In this document: piece by piece, positions 18,867 to 27,896 of the stretch
How positions within the stretch are numbered: position 1 is the stretch's first letter
Layout of the letters: the number at the start of each line of letters is the position of its first letter
Assembly (NCBI GenBank): GCA_012840485.1
Contig: DULG01000047.1
Location: 1-64,000, forward strand
Length of the DNA: 64,000 nucleotides
Direction: 5' to 3'
Source: Clostridia bacterium
Lineage (GTDB): Bacteria > Bacillota > Thermoanaerobacteria > Thermoanaerobacterales > Thermoanaerobacteraceae
Program-made: the position numbers and the translations under genes
Notes under the pieces: generated by a model
Seen by the model: only the letters and a program-made list of their open reading frames with translations
Told to the model about the DNA's origin: nothing
Databases searched by the model: none

Positions 18867-20051
18867 TCAAATTTTCTTTATAGCTTCTTCTAAATCCTCT
18901 ATTATGTCATTATAATCTTCAAGACCTACCGAAATTCTCACCATATTTTCCGAAAAGCCAAACTCTTCAAGTTTTTCTTTTGGATATCCCCTGTGTGTCA
19001 TTAAAGAAGGTACTTCTACCAATGTCTCTGTATCACCTAAACTTACTGCTAATTGGCATAGCTTTAACCCTTTTATAAATTTCTCTAAATTCTTAGTTCC
19101 ACCTTCTATTTCAAAGCTTATTATAGCTCCAAATCCCCTCATCTGTTTTTTTGCAATTTCATGCCCTTTAAAATTTTCAAGTCCGGGATACATGACATTT
19201 TTTACTTTTGGATGAGAATTTAAAAACTTAGCTACTTCCATGGCATTTTTCTCATGTTGCCTCATCCTCAATCCTAAAGTTTTTATACCTCTTAGCATAA
19301 GCCAAGCATTGAAAGGACTCATTACTCCGCCAAACTCACACATGTAATCGAATTTTAAATAGTGGATATACTTCTCATCTTTTGAAACTGCAACTCCTCC
19401 TAGGGCATCTCCATGACCGCCTATGTACTTAGTAGCACTATGAACAACCACATCAGCCCCTAAAAGAAGTGGATTCTGAAAATAGGGAGTAGCAAAAGTA
19501 TTATCTACAACTACTTTAATGCCTTTTTCATGGCTTATTTTTACAACCTTTTCAATGTCTATAATAGATAAGTTAGGGTTAGAAGGAGTTTCAAAATATA
19601 CAACTTTCACAGACTCATCTATGCTTTTTTCTAGTTCTTCTATATCTGTAAGGTCAACTATTTTGTAATTTACTCCGTATTTAGGCAGGATATTTGTTAT
19701 GACATTGTAACTAGAACCATACAAGGTTTTGTGAGTTATAACTGTATCTTTTGGTTGCAAACGAGAAAATAATACTGAGGTAATAGCAGCCATTCCTGAA
19801 GAAAAAGCTACCGCTCCCTTTCCATATTCTAATTCCGCTAATCTATTCTCAAATAATCTTAAAGTTGGATTATTGCCTCTTGTGTAGACATAATCCTGAG
19901 ACTCAAAAGACATAACCTTTTCTACATGGTCTAAATCCTCAAAAACAAAAGTAGTGGTTTGAAAAATTGGCGGATTTAAAGCATTTTCAGGATTCCTCTT
20001 GAAGTCTGTCCCGTGAATTGCTTTTGTATCAAATCTGAATTCTTTTGACAT
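18867..20051 (-). CDS. PLP-dependent trans-sulfuration family enzyme (methionine gamma-lyase / O-acetylhomoserine sulfhydrylase-like)
   Basis: SATKYIGGHGDALGGV PLP motif; start moved to MSKEFRFDTKAIH. Confidence 0.85.
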   Translation of the reverse strand: MSKEFRFDTKAIHGTDFKRNPENALNPPIFQTTTFVFEDLDHVEKVMSFESQDYVYTRGNNPTLRLFENRLAELEYGKGAVAFSSGMAAITSVLFSRLQPKDTVITHKTLYGSSYNVITNILPKYGVNYKIVDLTDIEELEKSIDESVKVVYFETPSNPNLSIIDIEKVVKISHEKGIKVVVDNTFATPYFQNPLLLGADVVVHSATKYIGGHGDALGGVAVSKDEKYIHYLKFDYMCEFGGVMSPFNAWLMLRGIKTLGLRMRQHEKNAMEVAKFLNSHPKVKNVMYPGLENFKGHEIAKKQMRGFGAIISFEIEGGTKNLEKFIKGLKLCQLAVSLGDTETLVEVPSLMTHRGYPKEKLEEFGFSENMVRISVGLEDYNDIIEDLEEAIKKI

Positions 20052-20068
20052 AAAAACGCCTCCCATCT

Positions 20069-20119
20069 TTTGAAGTACACAGGGTATGCCATAAAATAGC
20101 ATACCCTGTGTACTTCAAA
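20069..20119. repeat. Perfect 21-bp inverted repeat with 9-nt loop
   Basis: TTTGAAGTACACAGGGTATGC-CATAAAATA-GCATACCCTGTGTACTTCAAA read directly. Confidence 0.95.
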
Positions 20120-20122
20120 TCT

Positions 20123-20920
20123 TTATAATAAACCAGCAAGTATGAATATAATTGTACTCAAACCTGCAACCAATCCTACAGTAACAGAACCAGCGCCACC
20201 ACCTGCAAAGCCGGCTGCAAACAATGATTGCCCTCCTGCCACTGCTACTACTAAACCGCCAAACAATCCAACAATTATTGCGAGAGTCATTATTATTGCT
20301 GCTATTCTTGTCTTTCCATCTGGTTTGGAAATCTCTTCCTCATCCATTATGTCTGTCCATAGTAAATTCCACTTCTTAACTCTTGGATATAAAATCAGCA
20401 ATAAGGGTATTCCTAATACAATTGAAGGAATTGAATTATTTACAGCTATTATAGAAGCCAAAGCGGCAAAAGGAACCATTTTAAGCAGGTCCAAACCCCA
20501 TCCTATGGTGAGAGCACATGCAAAAGCTCCAAGTAATGCTGCAACTATGTAGGCAAAAACTTTTCTTCCGGAATTTAAGTTGGGTTCTAAATCATCTGAC
20601 CTCAACATGCCAAGGTTTCTCCAAATCTTATAGGGAATATAGGCCTGCATGAAATTTCCTATGAATCCAAAGATGCTTCCAACTCCCAAAGTTCCAAAAA
20701 AGTCCCCAATTAAGTTGCCAAAAGCGGAACCCCACGCTCCTGCAGGTCCAAATAACAAACCTAGCACTGGCGGCAAAGTATTTGCAGGTCTTATTTCTGT
20801 TATTCCTGGAATGAGAACAAGTCCTTTAAAAGGAATTAAAACCGCTGCATAAAGTCCTGCACTCAAGGCAACTAAAACTACCATTTTCGTGTGTTTCCAC
20901 ATGCCAAAAATCTCTTTCAT
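20123..20920 (-). CDS. ECF transporter S component (substrate-binding membrane protein)
   Basis: MVVLVALSAGLYAAVLIPFKGLVLIPGITEIRPANTLPPVLGLLFGPAGAWGSAFGNLIGD, S-component-like; adjacent EcfT and EcfA. Confidence 0.85.
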   Translation of the reverse strand: MKEIFGMWKHTKMVVLVALSAGLYAAVLIPFKGLVLIPGITEIRPANTLPPVLGLLFGPAGAWGSAFGNLIGDFFGTLGVGSIFGFIGNFMQAYIPYKIWRNLGMLRSDDLEPNLNSGRKVFAYIVAALLGAFACALTIGWGLDLLKMVPFAALASIIAVNNSIPSIVLGIPLLLILYPRVKKWNLLWTDIMDEEEISKPDGKTRIAAIIMTLAIIVGLFGGLVVAVAGGQSLFAAGFAGGGAGSVTVGLVAGLSTIIFILAGLL

Positions 20921-21015
20921 TTTTCCAATCCCCCTTTTTTGAATTTATTTTCACTCTTTAGGATATACTTTAAAGCCCCATTTCTCCCCCCTTTCTTCAA
21001 TGAGGTTTATAAAAA

Positions 21016-21798
21016 TTACAATTCTATTACCGAGTTGCTACAATGGCAATGGTCTTGATCTAATTTTTCTTCCAAGAAAACCCGTATAAAGGTCTTTATA
21101 ACTTTTTCTTTGTTTACTTCTATTGCGCTTGTTATCTCCCGCAGTGATATGTGACCTTTTGAATTTACAGCCATTCCTGTTGCCCAATTTGTAACTATTC
21201 CAACAGCAACATAACATATTCCCAGCTCTTTTGCTAAAACTACCTCTGGAACATTTGTCATTCCAACAACATCAGCCCCTAACATTTTATAAGCTTTTAT
21301 TTCGGAGGCAGTTTCAAATCTAGGCCCTTCAGTGCAAACGTAAACAGCATCTCCCTTTATAGACAAACCTTCTTTTTGAGCTGCCTTATAAAATTTTTCT
21401 CTTAAATTGCTGCAATAAGGGTCACTCATATCCACATGCCTTACTACTCCATCTTCCCCTTCAAAAAAAGTGAAAGGTCTTACTTTAGTAAAATCTATAA
21501 AATCTTTTAAAACCACTACCTCTCCTGGAGCATAGTTTTCATTTAAAGAACCTACTGCTGCTGTAGCATATATGTATTTAACTCCTATATGCTTTAAAGC
21601 CATGATATTTGCTCTATAATTAACCAAATGGGGAGGAACCCCGTGACCTTTCCCATGCCGTGCCAAAAAGGCAACATTTTCTCCTTCAATTGTAACAACA
21701 TCTATATCTACTTTTCCGTATTTAGTGTTAATCGTTTTTTGTGATACTTTCTCTGCTACATCATATACCCCTGTCCCACCGATAATAGCTTTTTCCAT
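21016..21798 (-). CDS. mtnP: S-methyl-5'-thioadenosine phosphorylase / purine nucleoside phosphorylase
   Basis: AIIGGTGVYDV...FLARHGKGHGVPPHLVNYRANI...TEGPRFETASEI...GMTNVPEVVLAKELGICY. Confidence 0.93.
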   Translation of the reverse strand: MEKAIIGGTGVYDVAEKVSQKTINTKYGKVDIDVVTIEGENVAFLARHGKGHGVPPHLVNYRANIMALKHIGVKYIYATAAVGSLNENYAPGEVVVLKDFIDFTKVRPFTFFEGEDGVVRHVDMSDPYCSNLREKFYKAAQKEGLSIKGDAVYVCTEGPRFETASEIKAYKMLGADVVGMTNVPEVVLAKELGICYVAVGIVTNWATGMAVNSKGHISLREITSAIEVNKEKVIKTFIRVFLEEKLDQDHCHCSNSVIEL

Positions 21799-21812
21799 TA
21801 AGTTATACCCCC

Positions 21813-22571
21813 CTACATCTTATACTTAATTTTAAAGTATATAGCAAATAGCAAAATTAAAAAGGCAATAGTTATAAATACATAATCACTGGCAGTAAAC
21901 TTTATTTCCAGATAATTTGTCCTTTTATCGCTGTATCCAAAGCCTTTTGATTCTAAAGCCATAGCCAATATATTGGCTTGTCTAATGATAGAAATTAATA
22001 CTGGTATCAACAAAGGAATATATTTTTTTATTCTCTGGATCAAATTCCCTGTATCTAAATCTAAACCTCTGGATTTTTGCGCCTGAGTTATAGTATAACT
22101 TGTGGCCACTATCATTGGAACTAACCTGACAGCTGTGGAAAAGGCGAAAGCAGGTCTATATGGTATTCCTAATTTCATTAAACCTAAAGATATTTCTTCA
22201 ATTTTTGTAGAACTCAAAAAAATCATTCCTGATATTATCATAATGTCAAACTTTATTCCTATAGCAATCCCATAGATTATCCCTTCTTTTGTTATAGGTC
22301 CCCAAATGCGAGTGGTGCCTGGATAAGTAAAAGCCCAAAGAATAACCGACATAAGGGCAATCATTATCAAAATTACCTGAATTCGCTTAAGATTTGCAAG
22401 CACTTTTCCTGTATAGCCGTATAAAATTATCACAGCTGACAGGACCAAAAGAATAGATAAAGAACTAAACATCAAGGCGATTGCAAAACTTATTAACATT
22501 ATGAAAATCTTAGTACGTGGATCGAGTCTGTGCAGTAAACTGTCTTTGTCCATATACAGAAACATGTCCAT
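21813..22571 (-). CDS. ECF transporter transmembrane protein EcfT
   Basis: HRLDPRTKIFIML...AQKSRGLDLDTG. Confidence 0.92.
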   Translation of the reverse strand: MDMFLYMDKDSLLHRLDPRTKIFIMLISFAIALMFSSLSILLVLSAVIILYGYTGKVLANLKRIQVILIMIALMSVILWAFTYPGTTRIWGPITKEGIIYGIAIGIKFDIMIISGMIFLSSTKIEEISLGLMKLGIPYRPAFAFSTAVRLVPMIVATSYTITQAQKSRGLDLDTGNLIQRIKKYIPLLIPVLISIIRQANILAMALESKGFGYSDKRTNYLEIKFTASDYVFITIAFLILLFAIYFKIKYKM

Positions 22572-22580
22572 TTTTTATAT

Positions 22581-24284
22581 CTACCTCCTTGTGCAACTTA
22601 CCATTTCTTCTACTGAAAGGAAAGTTTCCCCTAGCCTATTACTCATATTGACAATAGGAGGTGTTTTCAAAAACAAGTTTTTAAGTTTCTCGTCTTCTTT
22701 GAAGACATCTCTTACTTTGCCATACATCTCTATTTTCCCATCTTTCATAACAGCTACTTTGTGAGCATATTCTGACACTATCCACATGGTGTGAGTTATC
22801 ATTACAATGGTGTGACCATTTTCATTTAATTTTTTTACTAGTTGCATCATTTTCTTTTGCTCTTTATAATCTAATCCAGTAGTAGGTTCATCTAAAATAA
22901 TGACTCTGGGCCTTGCTGCCAATATCGAAGCTACTGCTATTCTTTGTCTTTCACCTTTGGAGAGAGAAAAAGGATCTTCTTTCTCAAAACTTTCCATGTC
23001 TACTGACTTTAAAGCCTCAGCTACTCTTTCTTTCACCTCTTCTTCGGAATATCCCCTCATGCGAGGTCCAAAAGCTACTTCTTCGTACACAGTATCTGCA
23101 AAAATTTGATGGTCTGGGTTTTGGAAGGCATATCCTACATAATTGCCTATTTCATATACATTTGACTTTTTGGTATCTTTTCCATATACTATAACACTGC
23201 CATTAGTAGGTTTTAAAAGACAATTTAAATGCTTTGCCAAGGTAGTTTTTCCACTGCCATTGTGGCCTAGTAGAGCTAAAAACTCTCCCTCTTTTATTTG
23301 CAAGTTAATACCATCCAATGCTTTTGTGCCGTTGGGATACATATATTCTACATCTTTAATATCTATTATCACATCTCCATAACTTCTTTCCCTTTCTTCC
23401 TCTCTTTTTAAAATCTCATTGTACTTTTCTTCATCTATTTGCAATTTCAATTCTTTAAATTTCTGTACTCCCTCCTCGTAGGTCAGAGGTAATTCCTCTT
23501 TTTTCAGGGAGGAAACTTGTGAAAAATATTTGGGAATTTGCAAAGGCATTAATCCGATTTGCTCAATTAATTCTACTTCCCGCAGTATCTCTTCAGCTTT
23601 CCCATCTTTTATAATTCTTCCTTTTTCCATTAAAATAATTCTGTCTGCATTCAAAGCTTCCTCTGTTTCATGCTCTATGATGATAAGAGTTAAATCTTTG
23701 TCTTTATGTAGCTCTTTCGCAATATTGAAAATGCCAATTTTGCCTATAGGGTCTAAGTCAGTAGTCGGTTCATCCATGCAGATTATGCTTGGCATACAAG
23801 CTAATACTGATCCTATGGCCAACCTCTGCTTTTGTCCACCGGAAAGGGTAGAAGGGGGTCTATCTTCCAGTCCTTCTAAATTTACAATTTTTAAAATCCT
23901 TTCTATTCGATTTTGAATTTCTTCTCTTTCTACTCCAAAATTTTCTGGACCAAAAGCGATTTCTAACTTAGTATTTGTAGAAAAAAGTTGTGATTCAAAG
24001 TCCTGAAATACCAGCCCTATTTCTTTAGCCATTTTGCTCACAGGTGTTTCTTTAACTTTTATGCCTCTAACTATAACTTCTCCACTGTAATGACCTTTTG
24101 TAAAATGAGGGATAAGTCCATTTAAACATTGAGCCAAGGTAGACTTTCCCGCTCCGCTGGGACCCATAATTACTATAAATTCTCCCTTTTCAACTTCTAG
24201 ATTGATATTTTCTATAGCATTTCTATCCTTTTGTTCTTTATACCTAAATGTTAAATCTTTAACAATTATTTCTTTTGATGACAT
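22581..24284 (-). CDS. ECF transporter ATPase with two fused ABC domains
   Basis: 567 aa with two Walker A (GPSGAGKST, GHNGSGKTT) and two Walker B / signature motifs. Confidence 0.95.
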   Translation of the reverse strand: MSSKEIIVKDLTFRYKEQKDRNAIENINLEVEKGEFIVIMGPSGAGKSTLAQCLNGLIPHFTKGHYSGEVIVRGIKVKETPVSKMAKEIGLVFQDFESQLFSTNTKLEIAFGPENFGVEREEIQNRIERILKIVNLEGLEDRPPSTLSGGQKQRLAIGSVLACMPSIICMDEPTTDLDPIGKIGIFNIAKELHKDKDLTLIIIEHETEEALNADRIILMEKGRIIKDGKAEEILREVELIEQIGLMPLQIPKYFSQVSSLKKEELPLTYEEGVQKFKELKLQIDEEKYNEILKREEERERSYGDVIIDIKDVEYMYPNGTKALDGINLQIKEGEFLALLGHNGSGKTTLAKHLNCLLKPTNGSVIVYGKDTKKSNVYEIGNYVGYAFQNPDHQIFADTVYEEVAFGPRMRGYSEEEVKERVAEALKSVDMESFEKEDPFSLSKGERQRIAVASILAARPRVIILDEPTTGLDYKEQKKMMQLVKKLNENGHTIVMITHTMWIVSEYAHKVAVMKDGKIEMYGKVRDVFKEDEKLKNLFLKTPPIVNMSNRLGETFLSVEEMVSCTRR

Positions 24285-24294
24285 TTTTGTTCCC

Positions 24295-25341
24295 TCACCT
24301 CAGTTTTAGTATGTTTTCTCTAAAAGGAGGTCTAATTATCCCTTTTTCTGTTATTATTCCTGTTATATTTTCATGGGGAGTCACATCAAAAGCAGGGTTA
24401 TACACTTCTATGCTTTCAGGTGCAATTCTCACTCCGTTTATATGGGTCACCTCTTCAGGACTTCTTTCCTCTATTACTATATCTTTCCCTGTCTCAATGT
24501 TAAAATCTATTGTGCTGGTAGGAGCTACTACATAAAAAGGAACATTGTACACTTTTGCCACAACCGAAAGCATAAAAGTTCCAATTTTGTTGGCAGTATC
24601 TCCATTTAAAGCAATTCTGTCGGCTCCTACTAATATCACATCTATTTTCCCATCCCTTATCAAAGTAGCAGCCACGCTGTCAGCAATCAATTTTGCAGGA
24701 ATTCCCTCCTGTACTAATTCCCACGCTGTCAATTTTGCGCCTTGAAGCCTAGGCCTTGTCTCATCGGCATATACAAAAATATTCTTGCCACTGTAATAGG
24801 CTTCTCTAATAACTCCTAAAGCAGTACCATACCATACAGTTGCAAGGGCTCCTGTATTGCAATGGGTCAAAATGACTGCATTTTCTTTAATTATTTCATT
24901 CCCAAATTTAGCCATCTTCTTATTAGTCTCTATATCTTCGTAATAGATATTATCCGCCTCTTTTTTTAATAATTCGTATATGTCTTTTAAGTCTAGCTCT
25001 TTGTTTTCCTCCATAATTTTTTTCATTCTATTTATTGCCCACATAAGGTTTACAGCAGTAGGCCTTGAATTTGAGAGAATTTCTAAAGCTTCCTCCATTT
25101 TCTTAAAAAAACTTTCTTTTTCTTCCTTCATAAATTCCTTTGAGGCTAATACCACCCCATAGGCTGCTGCAGCTCCAATTGCTGGCGCTCCTCTTACCAC
25201 CATATCTTTTATAGCAAAAGTTACGTCTTTATAAGTTTTACATTCAAAAATCTCATAACTATTAGGCAATTTCCTTTGGTCAATTAGATATAAGACTCCC
25301 TCCTTAAATTCTATTGTTTTGATCTCTTTCACTTTTTTCAC
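24295..25341 (-). CDS. mtnA: S-methyl-5-thioribose-1-phosphate isomerase
   Basis: VVRGAPAIGAAAAYG...THCNTGALATVWYGTALG...VGADRIALNGDTANKIGT. Confidence 0.96.
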   Translation of the reverse strand: MKKVKEIKTIEFKEGVLYLIDQRKLPNSYEIFECKTYKDVTFAIKDMVVRGAPAIGAAAAYGVVLASKEFMKEEKESFFKKMEEALEILSNSRPTAVNLMWAINRMKKIMEENKELDLKDIYELLKKEADNIYYEDIETNKKMAKFGNEIIKENAVILTHCNTGALATVWYGTALGVIREAYYSGKNIFVYADETRPRLQGAKLTAWELVQEGIPAKLIADSVAATLIRDGKIDVILVGADRIALNGDTANKIGTFMLSVVAKVYNVPFYVVAPTSTIDFNIETGKDIVIEERSPEEVTHINGVRIAPESIEVYNPAFDVTPHENITGIITEKGIIRPPFRENILKLR

Positions 25342-25350
25342 CTCATCCTT

Positions 25351-26307
25351 TTATTTTCTTAAATCAAAAACTGCTTTAAGCTTGTTTTTTGGTGAAAAGG
25401 CTTCTTCATATTTTTCTAAAGAATAAACTCCACTTATCAAGTAATCAGTAAAAATTAACTTCCGCTGAAGAAGCCTCAAAGCTGCTGCCATCGGCCCACA
25501 GCGAGTACCTATCATTTTTATTTCATTGACAACCCAATCAGTTGGATTAAGGGTAGCATAAGAATTATAGGTGCTCTTCAATACAATTGCACCTGTAGGT
25601 TTAACTAATTGTTGGGCTAACTTTAACCCTCCTTCATTTCCCGTACATTCTACAGCCACATCAAATATATTTTTTATTTTTATCTTTTCTACTTCTTCCA
25701 ATAAAAGAGTATTTGCTTTCTGTTTTAAATAACATAATTTTTCTTTATGTTTACCTAGCACATACAAATCAGAACCAGTAAGTGCAATAACTTGAGTAAT
25801 AAATTGTGACAACTTGCCGTCACCAATTATTACGACTTTATCTGTAGGCTTTATATGATACATCTCCAAAATTTCCAAAGCCGCTGCTAAAGGCTCTGTA
25901 AAAACTGCTTCTTCATCTTTAACCCCTTCTGGTACGACATAAAGATTTTCATTGGGCAAGGTGAGATATTCTGCAAAAGATCCGTCTTTATCCAATATTC
26001 CCAACACTTTTCTATTCCTGCAGTGGTGGTAAAGGCCAATCCTACAGAGGTCACACTCTCCGCAAGCTACGTTTATATCTCCTACTACTCTTTTACCTAT
26101 TAAATCTGGGTTGTCAGATTGCTCTACTACTCCTACAAACTCATGTCCCAATATCCCTCTAAAATTTTTATACCCCTTCATTATTTCAAAATCTGTATTG
26201 CAAATAGAAGCTAATAAAACCTTGATAAGAGCTTCTCCCTCTCTAATTTCTGGCTTGGGCAAATCTTTCCTGAACTCTAATCTTCCATCAAAATAGAGAC
26301 CCCTCAC
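25351..26307 (-). CDS. Zinc-dependent medium-chain alcohol dehydrogenase
   Basis: GHEFVG; CGECDLCRIGLYHHC structural Zn motif. Confidence 0.9.
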   Translation of the reverse strand: MRGLYFDGRLEFRKDLPKPEIREGEALIKVLLASICNTDFEIMKGYKNFRGILGHEFVGVVEQSDNPDLIGKRVVGDINVACGECDLCRIGLYHHCRNRKVLGILDKDGSFAEYLTLPNENLYVVPEGVKDEEAVFTEPLAAALEILEMYHIKPTDKVVIIGDGKLSQFITQVIALTGSDLYVLGKHKEKLCYLKQKANTLLLEEVEKIKIKNIFDVAVECTGNEGGLKLAQQLVKPTGAIVLKSTYNSYATLNPTDWVVNEIKMIGTRCGPMAAALRLLQRKLIFTDYLISGVYSLEKYEEAFSPKNKLKAVFDLRK

Positions 26308-26334
26308 AGTCTTCCCTTCCTTTTTTCATGAAAT

Positions 26335-27075
26335 TTACCTACTGCGGATGACTTTAAACTTAAAAACCTCTGGGTCAAAGTAATCAAAAGAATAAATGAT
26401 AGGCCTTCCCTCTCTGTCATAGTGCAATTGATAAAGCAGTAGAAATAAAGAATTCTTTTCTACCCCCATGTACTTAATCATTTCATCAGTAGAAAAAGCT
26501 GGTATGATTTCTGAAACAGCATACTCAATTATAATGCCAAACTCCTTTTCCAGATAATCAAAAAGAGACTCATAGATTATTATTTCTGGCTTTCGATTGC
26601 CAAGCACCTTTTTTGCAACTGTATCCACCAAAAAAGCAGCGGGTTTGCCATTGGCAGTCCTGATTCTTTTAAAAGTGATCACTTTTCCCTTTGATTTAAG
26701 GTTTAACTTTTCTATCATATCTTTTGTAGGACTCTTTTCTTCAATGCTAACCCACTTTGTACCTGGAACATAGCCAAATTTCTTAATAATCTCAGTTATA
26801 CTGTCTAAATATTCTAAACCACTTTTTATTTGAATAGGCTTTTTATTTACAAAAGTGCCCTTCCCTTTGATCTTGTATATTATCCTTTCTTGTTTTAAAA
26901 GTGCTAAGGCTTCTCGTAGAGTATATCTGCTAGTCTTAAACAACTTTGTCAATTGATTTTCTGAGGGCAATTTATCGTTAGGCTGTAAATCGTTTCTTTC
27001 GATATATTCTAGTATTTGTTTTTTAACTTCTTGACTTAAAGAAACAGTGCTTTCTCTTTTTTTAATCTCCACCAT
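26335..27075 (-). CDS. GntR family regulator with UTRA domain
   Basis: N-terminal wHTH (LPSENQLTKLFKTSRYTLREALALLKQERIIYKIKGKGTFV) and UTRA C-terminus. Confidence 0.95.
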   Translation of the reverse strand: MVEIKKRESTVSLSQEVKKQILEYIERNDLQPNDKLPSENQLTKLFKTSRYTLREALALLKQERIIYKIKGKGTFVNKKPIQIKSGLEYLDSITEIIKKFGYVPGTKWVSIEEKSPTKDMIEKLNLKSKGKVITFKRIRTANGKPAAFLVDTVAKKVLGNRKPEIIIYESLFDYLEKEFGIIIEYAVSEIIPAFSTDEMIKYMGVEKNSLFLLLYQLHYDREGRPIIYSFDYFDPEVFKFKVIRSR

Positions 27076-27090
27076 ATTATCCTTCCTAAA

Positions 27091-27747
27091 TCATTTTTTT
27101 ACCTGTCCATAAGTTTTAAATTTTTCTAACATCAACTTCATCTCATCTTCAGGAAGAATAACTGGTTCTCCTATAGATTTGGACCTATAATATAACTCTG
27201 CGACGTATTCTATCATTTCGCTTATATTAAAAGCGTTGGGCAAATCTTCTGCCCCCACTAAAAGCCCATGATTAGCTAATAAAACTGCTTTTCTGTCTCT
27301 CATAGCCTCAAATGCATTTTGTGCCAATTCTTTTGTGCCAAAAGTCGCATATTTCGCACATCTGACATTTGGTCCTGCTAAAGCTACAAGGTAATGAACT
27401 GCTGGAAGGTCCCAATGAAGACAGGCAAGAGTTGTAGTGTACACAGGATGAGTGTGTATAATAGCATTTATATCCCCCCTATTGGCATAAAAAATTTTGT
27501 GCATCTCATATTCCGTTGAAGGAGTTCTATTTCCCTCCATTATATTTCCATTTAAATCCATTACAATCACATCTTCAGGCTTAATTTCAAAATAGTCCAT
27601 TCCTGAAGGAGTTATAGCCATTAAACCTTTTTCTCTGTTATAACTGCTTAAATTTCCTCCTGTACCTCTTGTAAGGTTGGAATTTATAAGTTTTTTACCA
27701 TATTCTACTATTTGTTCTCTCTCTAATTTTAATAGCAATTTTATCAC
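27091..27747 (-). CDS. Class II aldolase (L-fuculose-phosphate aldolase family)
   Basis: GTGGNLSSYNREKGLMAITPSG...IHTHPVYTTTLACL...LLANHGLLVGAEDL. Confidence 0.95.
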   Translation of the reverse strand: MIKLLLKLEREQIVEYGKKLINSNLTRGTGGNLSSYNREKGLMAITPSGMDYFEIKPEDVIVMDLNGNIMEGNRTPSTEYEMHKIFYANRGDINAIIHTHPVYTTTLACLHWDLPAVHYLVALAGPNVRCAKYATFGTKELAQNAFEAMRDRKAVLLANHGLLVGAEDLPNAFNISEMIEYVAELYYRSKSIGEPVILPEDEMKLMLEKFKTYGQVKK

Positions 27748-27775
27748 CTTTTATTTTTCATTATTTTCTACTATA

Positions 27776-27790
27776 ACTTGTCTGACAAGT
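27776..27790. promoter_or_regulatory. Probable GntR operator (perfect palindrome)
   Basis: ACTTGTC-T-GACAAGT just downstream of the -10 element of the aldolase-gntR operon. Confidence 0.7.
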
Positions 27791-27802
27791 CGTGCTACAA
27801 AA

Positions 27803-27831
27803 ATTATATAATATTGCCAATAAACTGTCAA
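27803..27831 (-). promoter_or_regulatory. Consensus sigma-A promoter of the aldolase-gntR-adh-mtnA-ecf operon
   Basis: TTGACA-N17-TATAAT. Confidence 0.9.
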
Positions 27832-27856
27832 GTTTGTCATTTAAACGTCTCACAAA

Positions 27857-27888
27857 AAAATTAGGTATCCTGCACAAGCAAAATACCC
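27857..27888 (-). terminator. Terminator after mtaD
   Basis: GGTATTTTGC TTG TGCAGGATACC TAATTTTTTT on minus strand. Confidence 0.6.
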
Positions 27889-27896
27889 TTTGTATA

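Noticed and set aside
20921-21015. Possible SAM (S-box) riboswitch in the methylthio salvage/ECF operon
   Set aside because: Intergenic gaps here and at 27748-27896 are too short and lack S-box core motifs; control is better explained by the GntR operator
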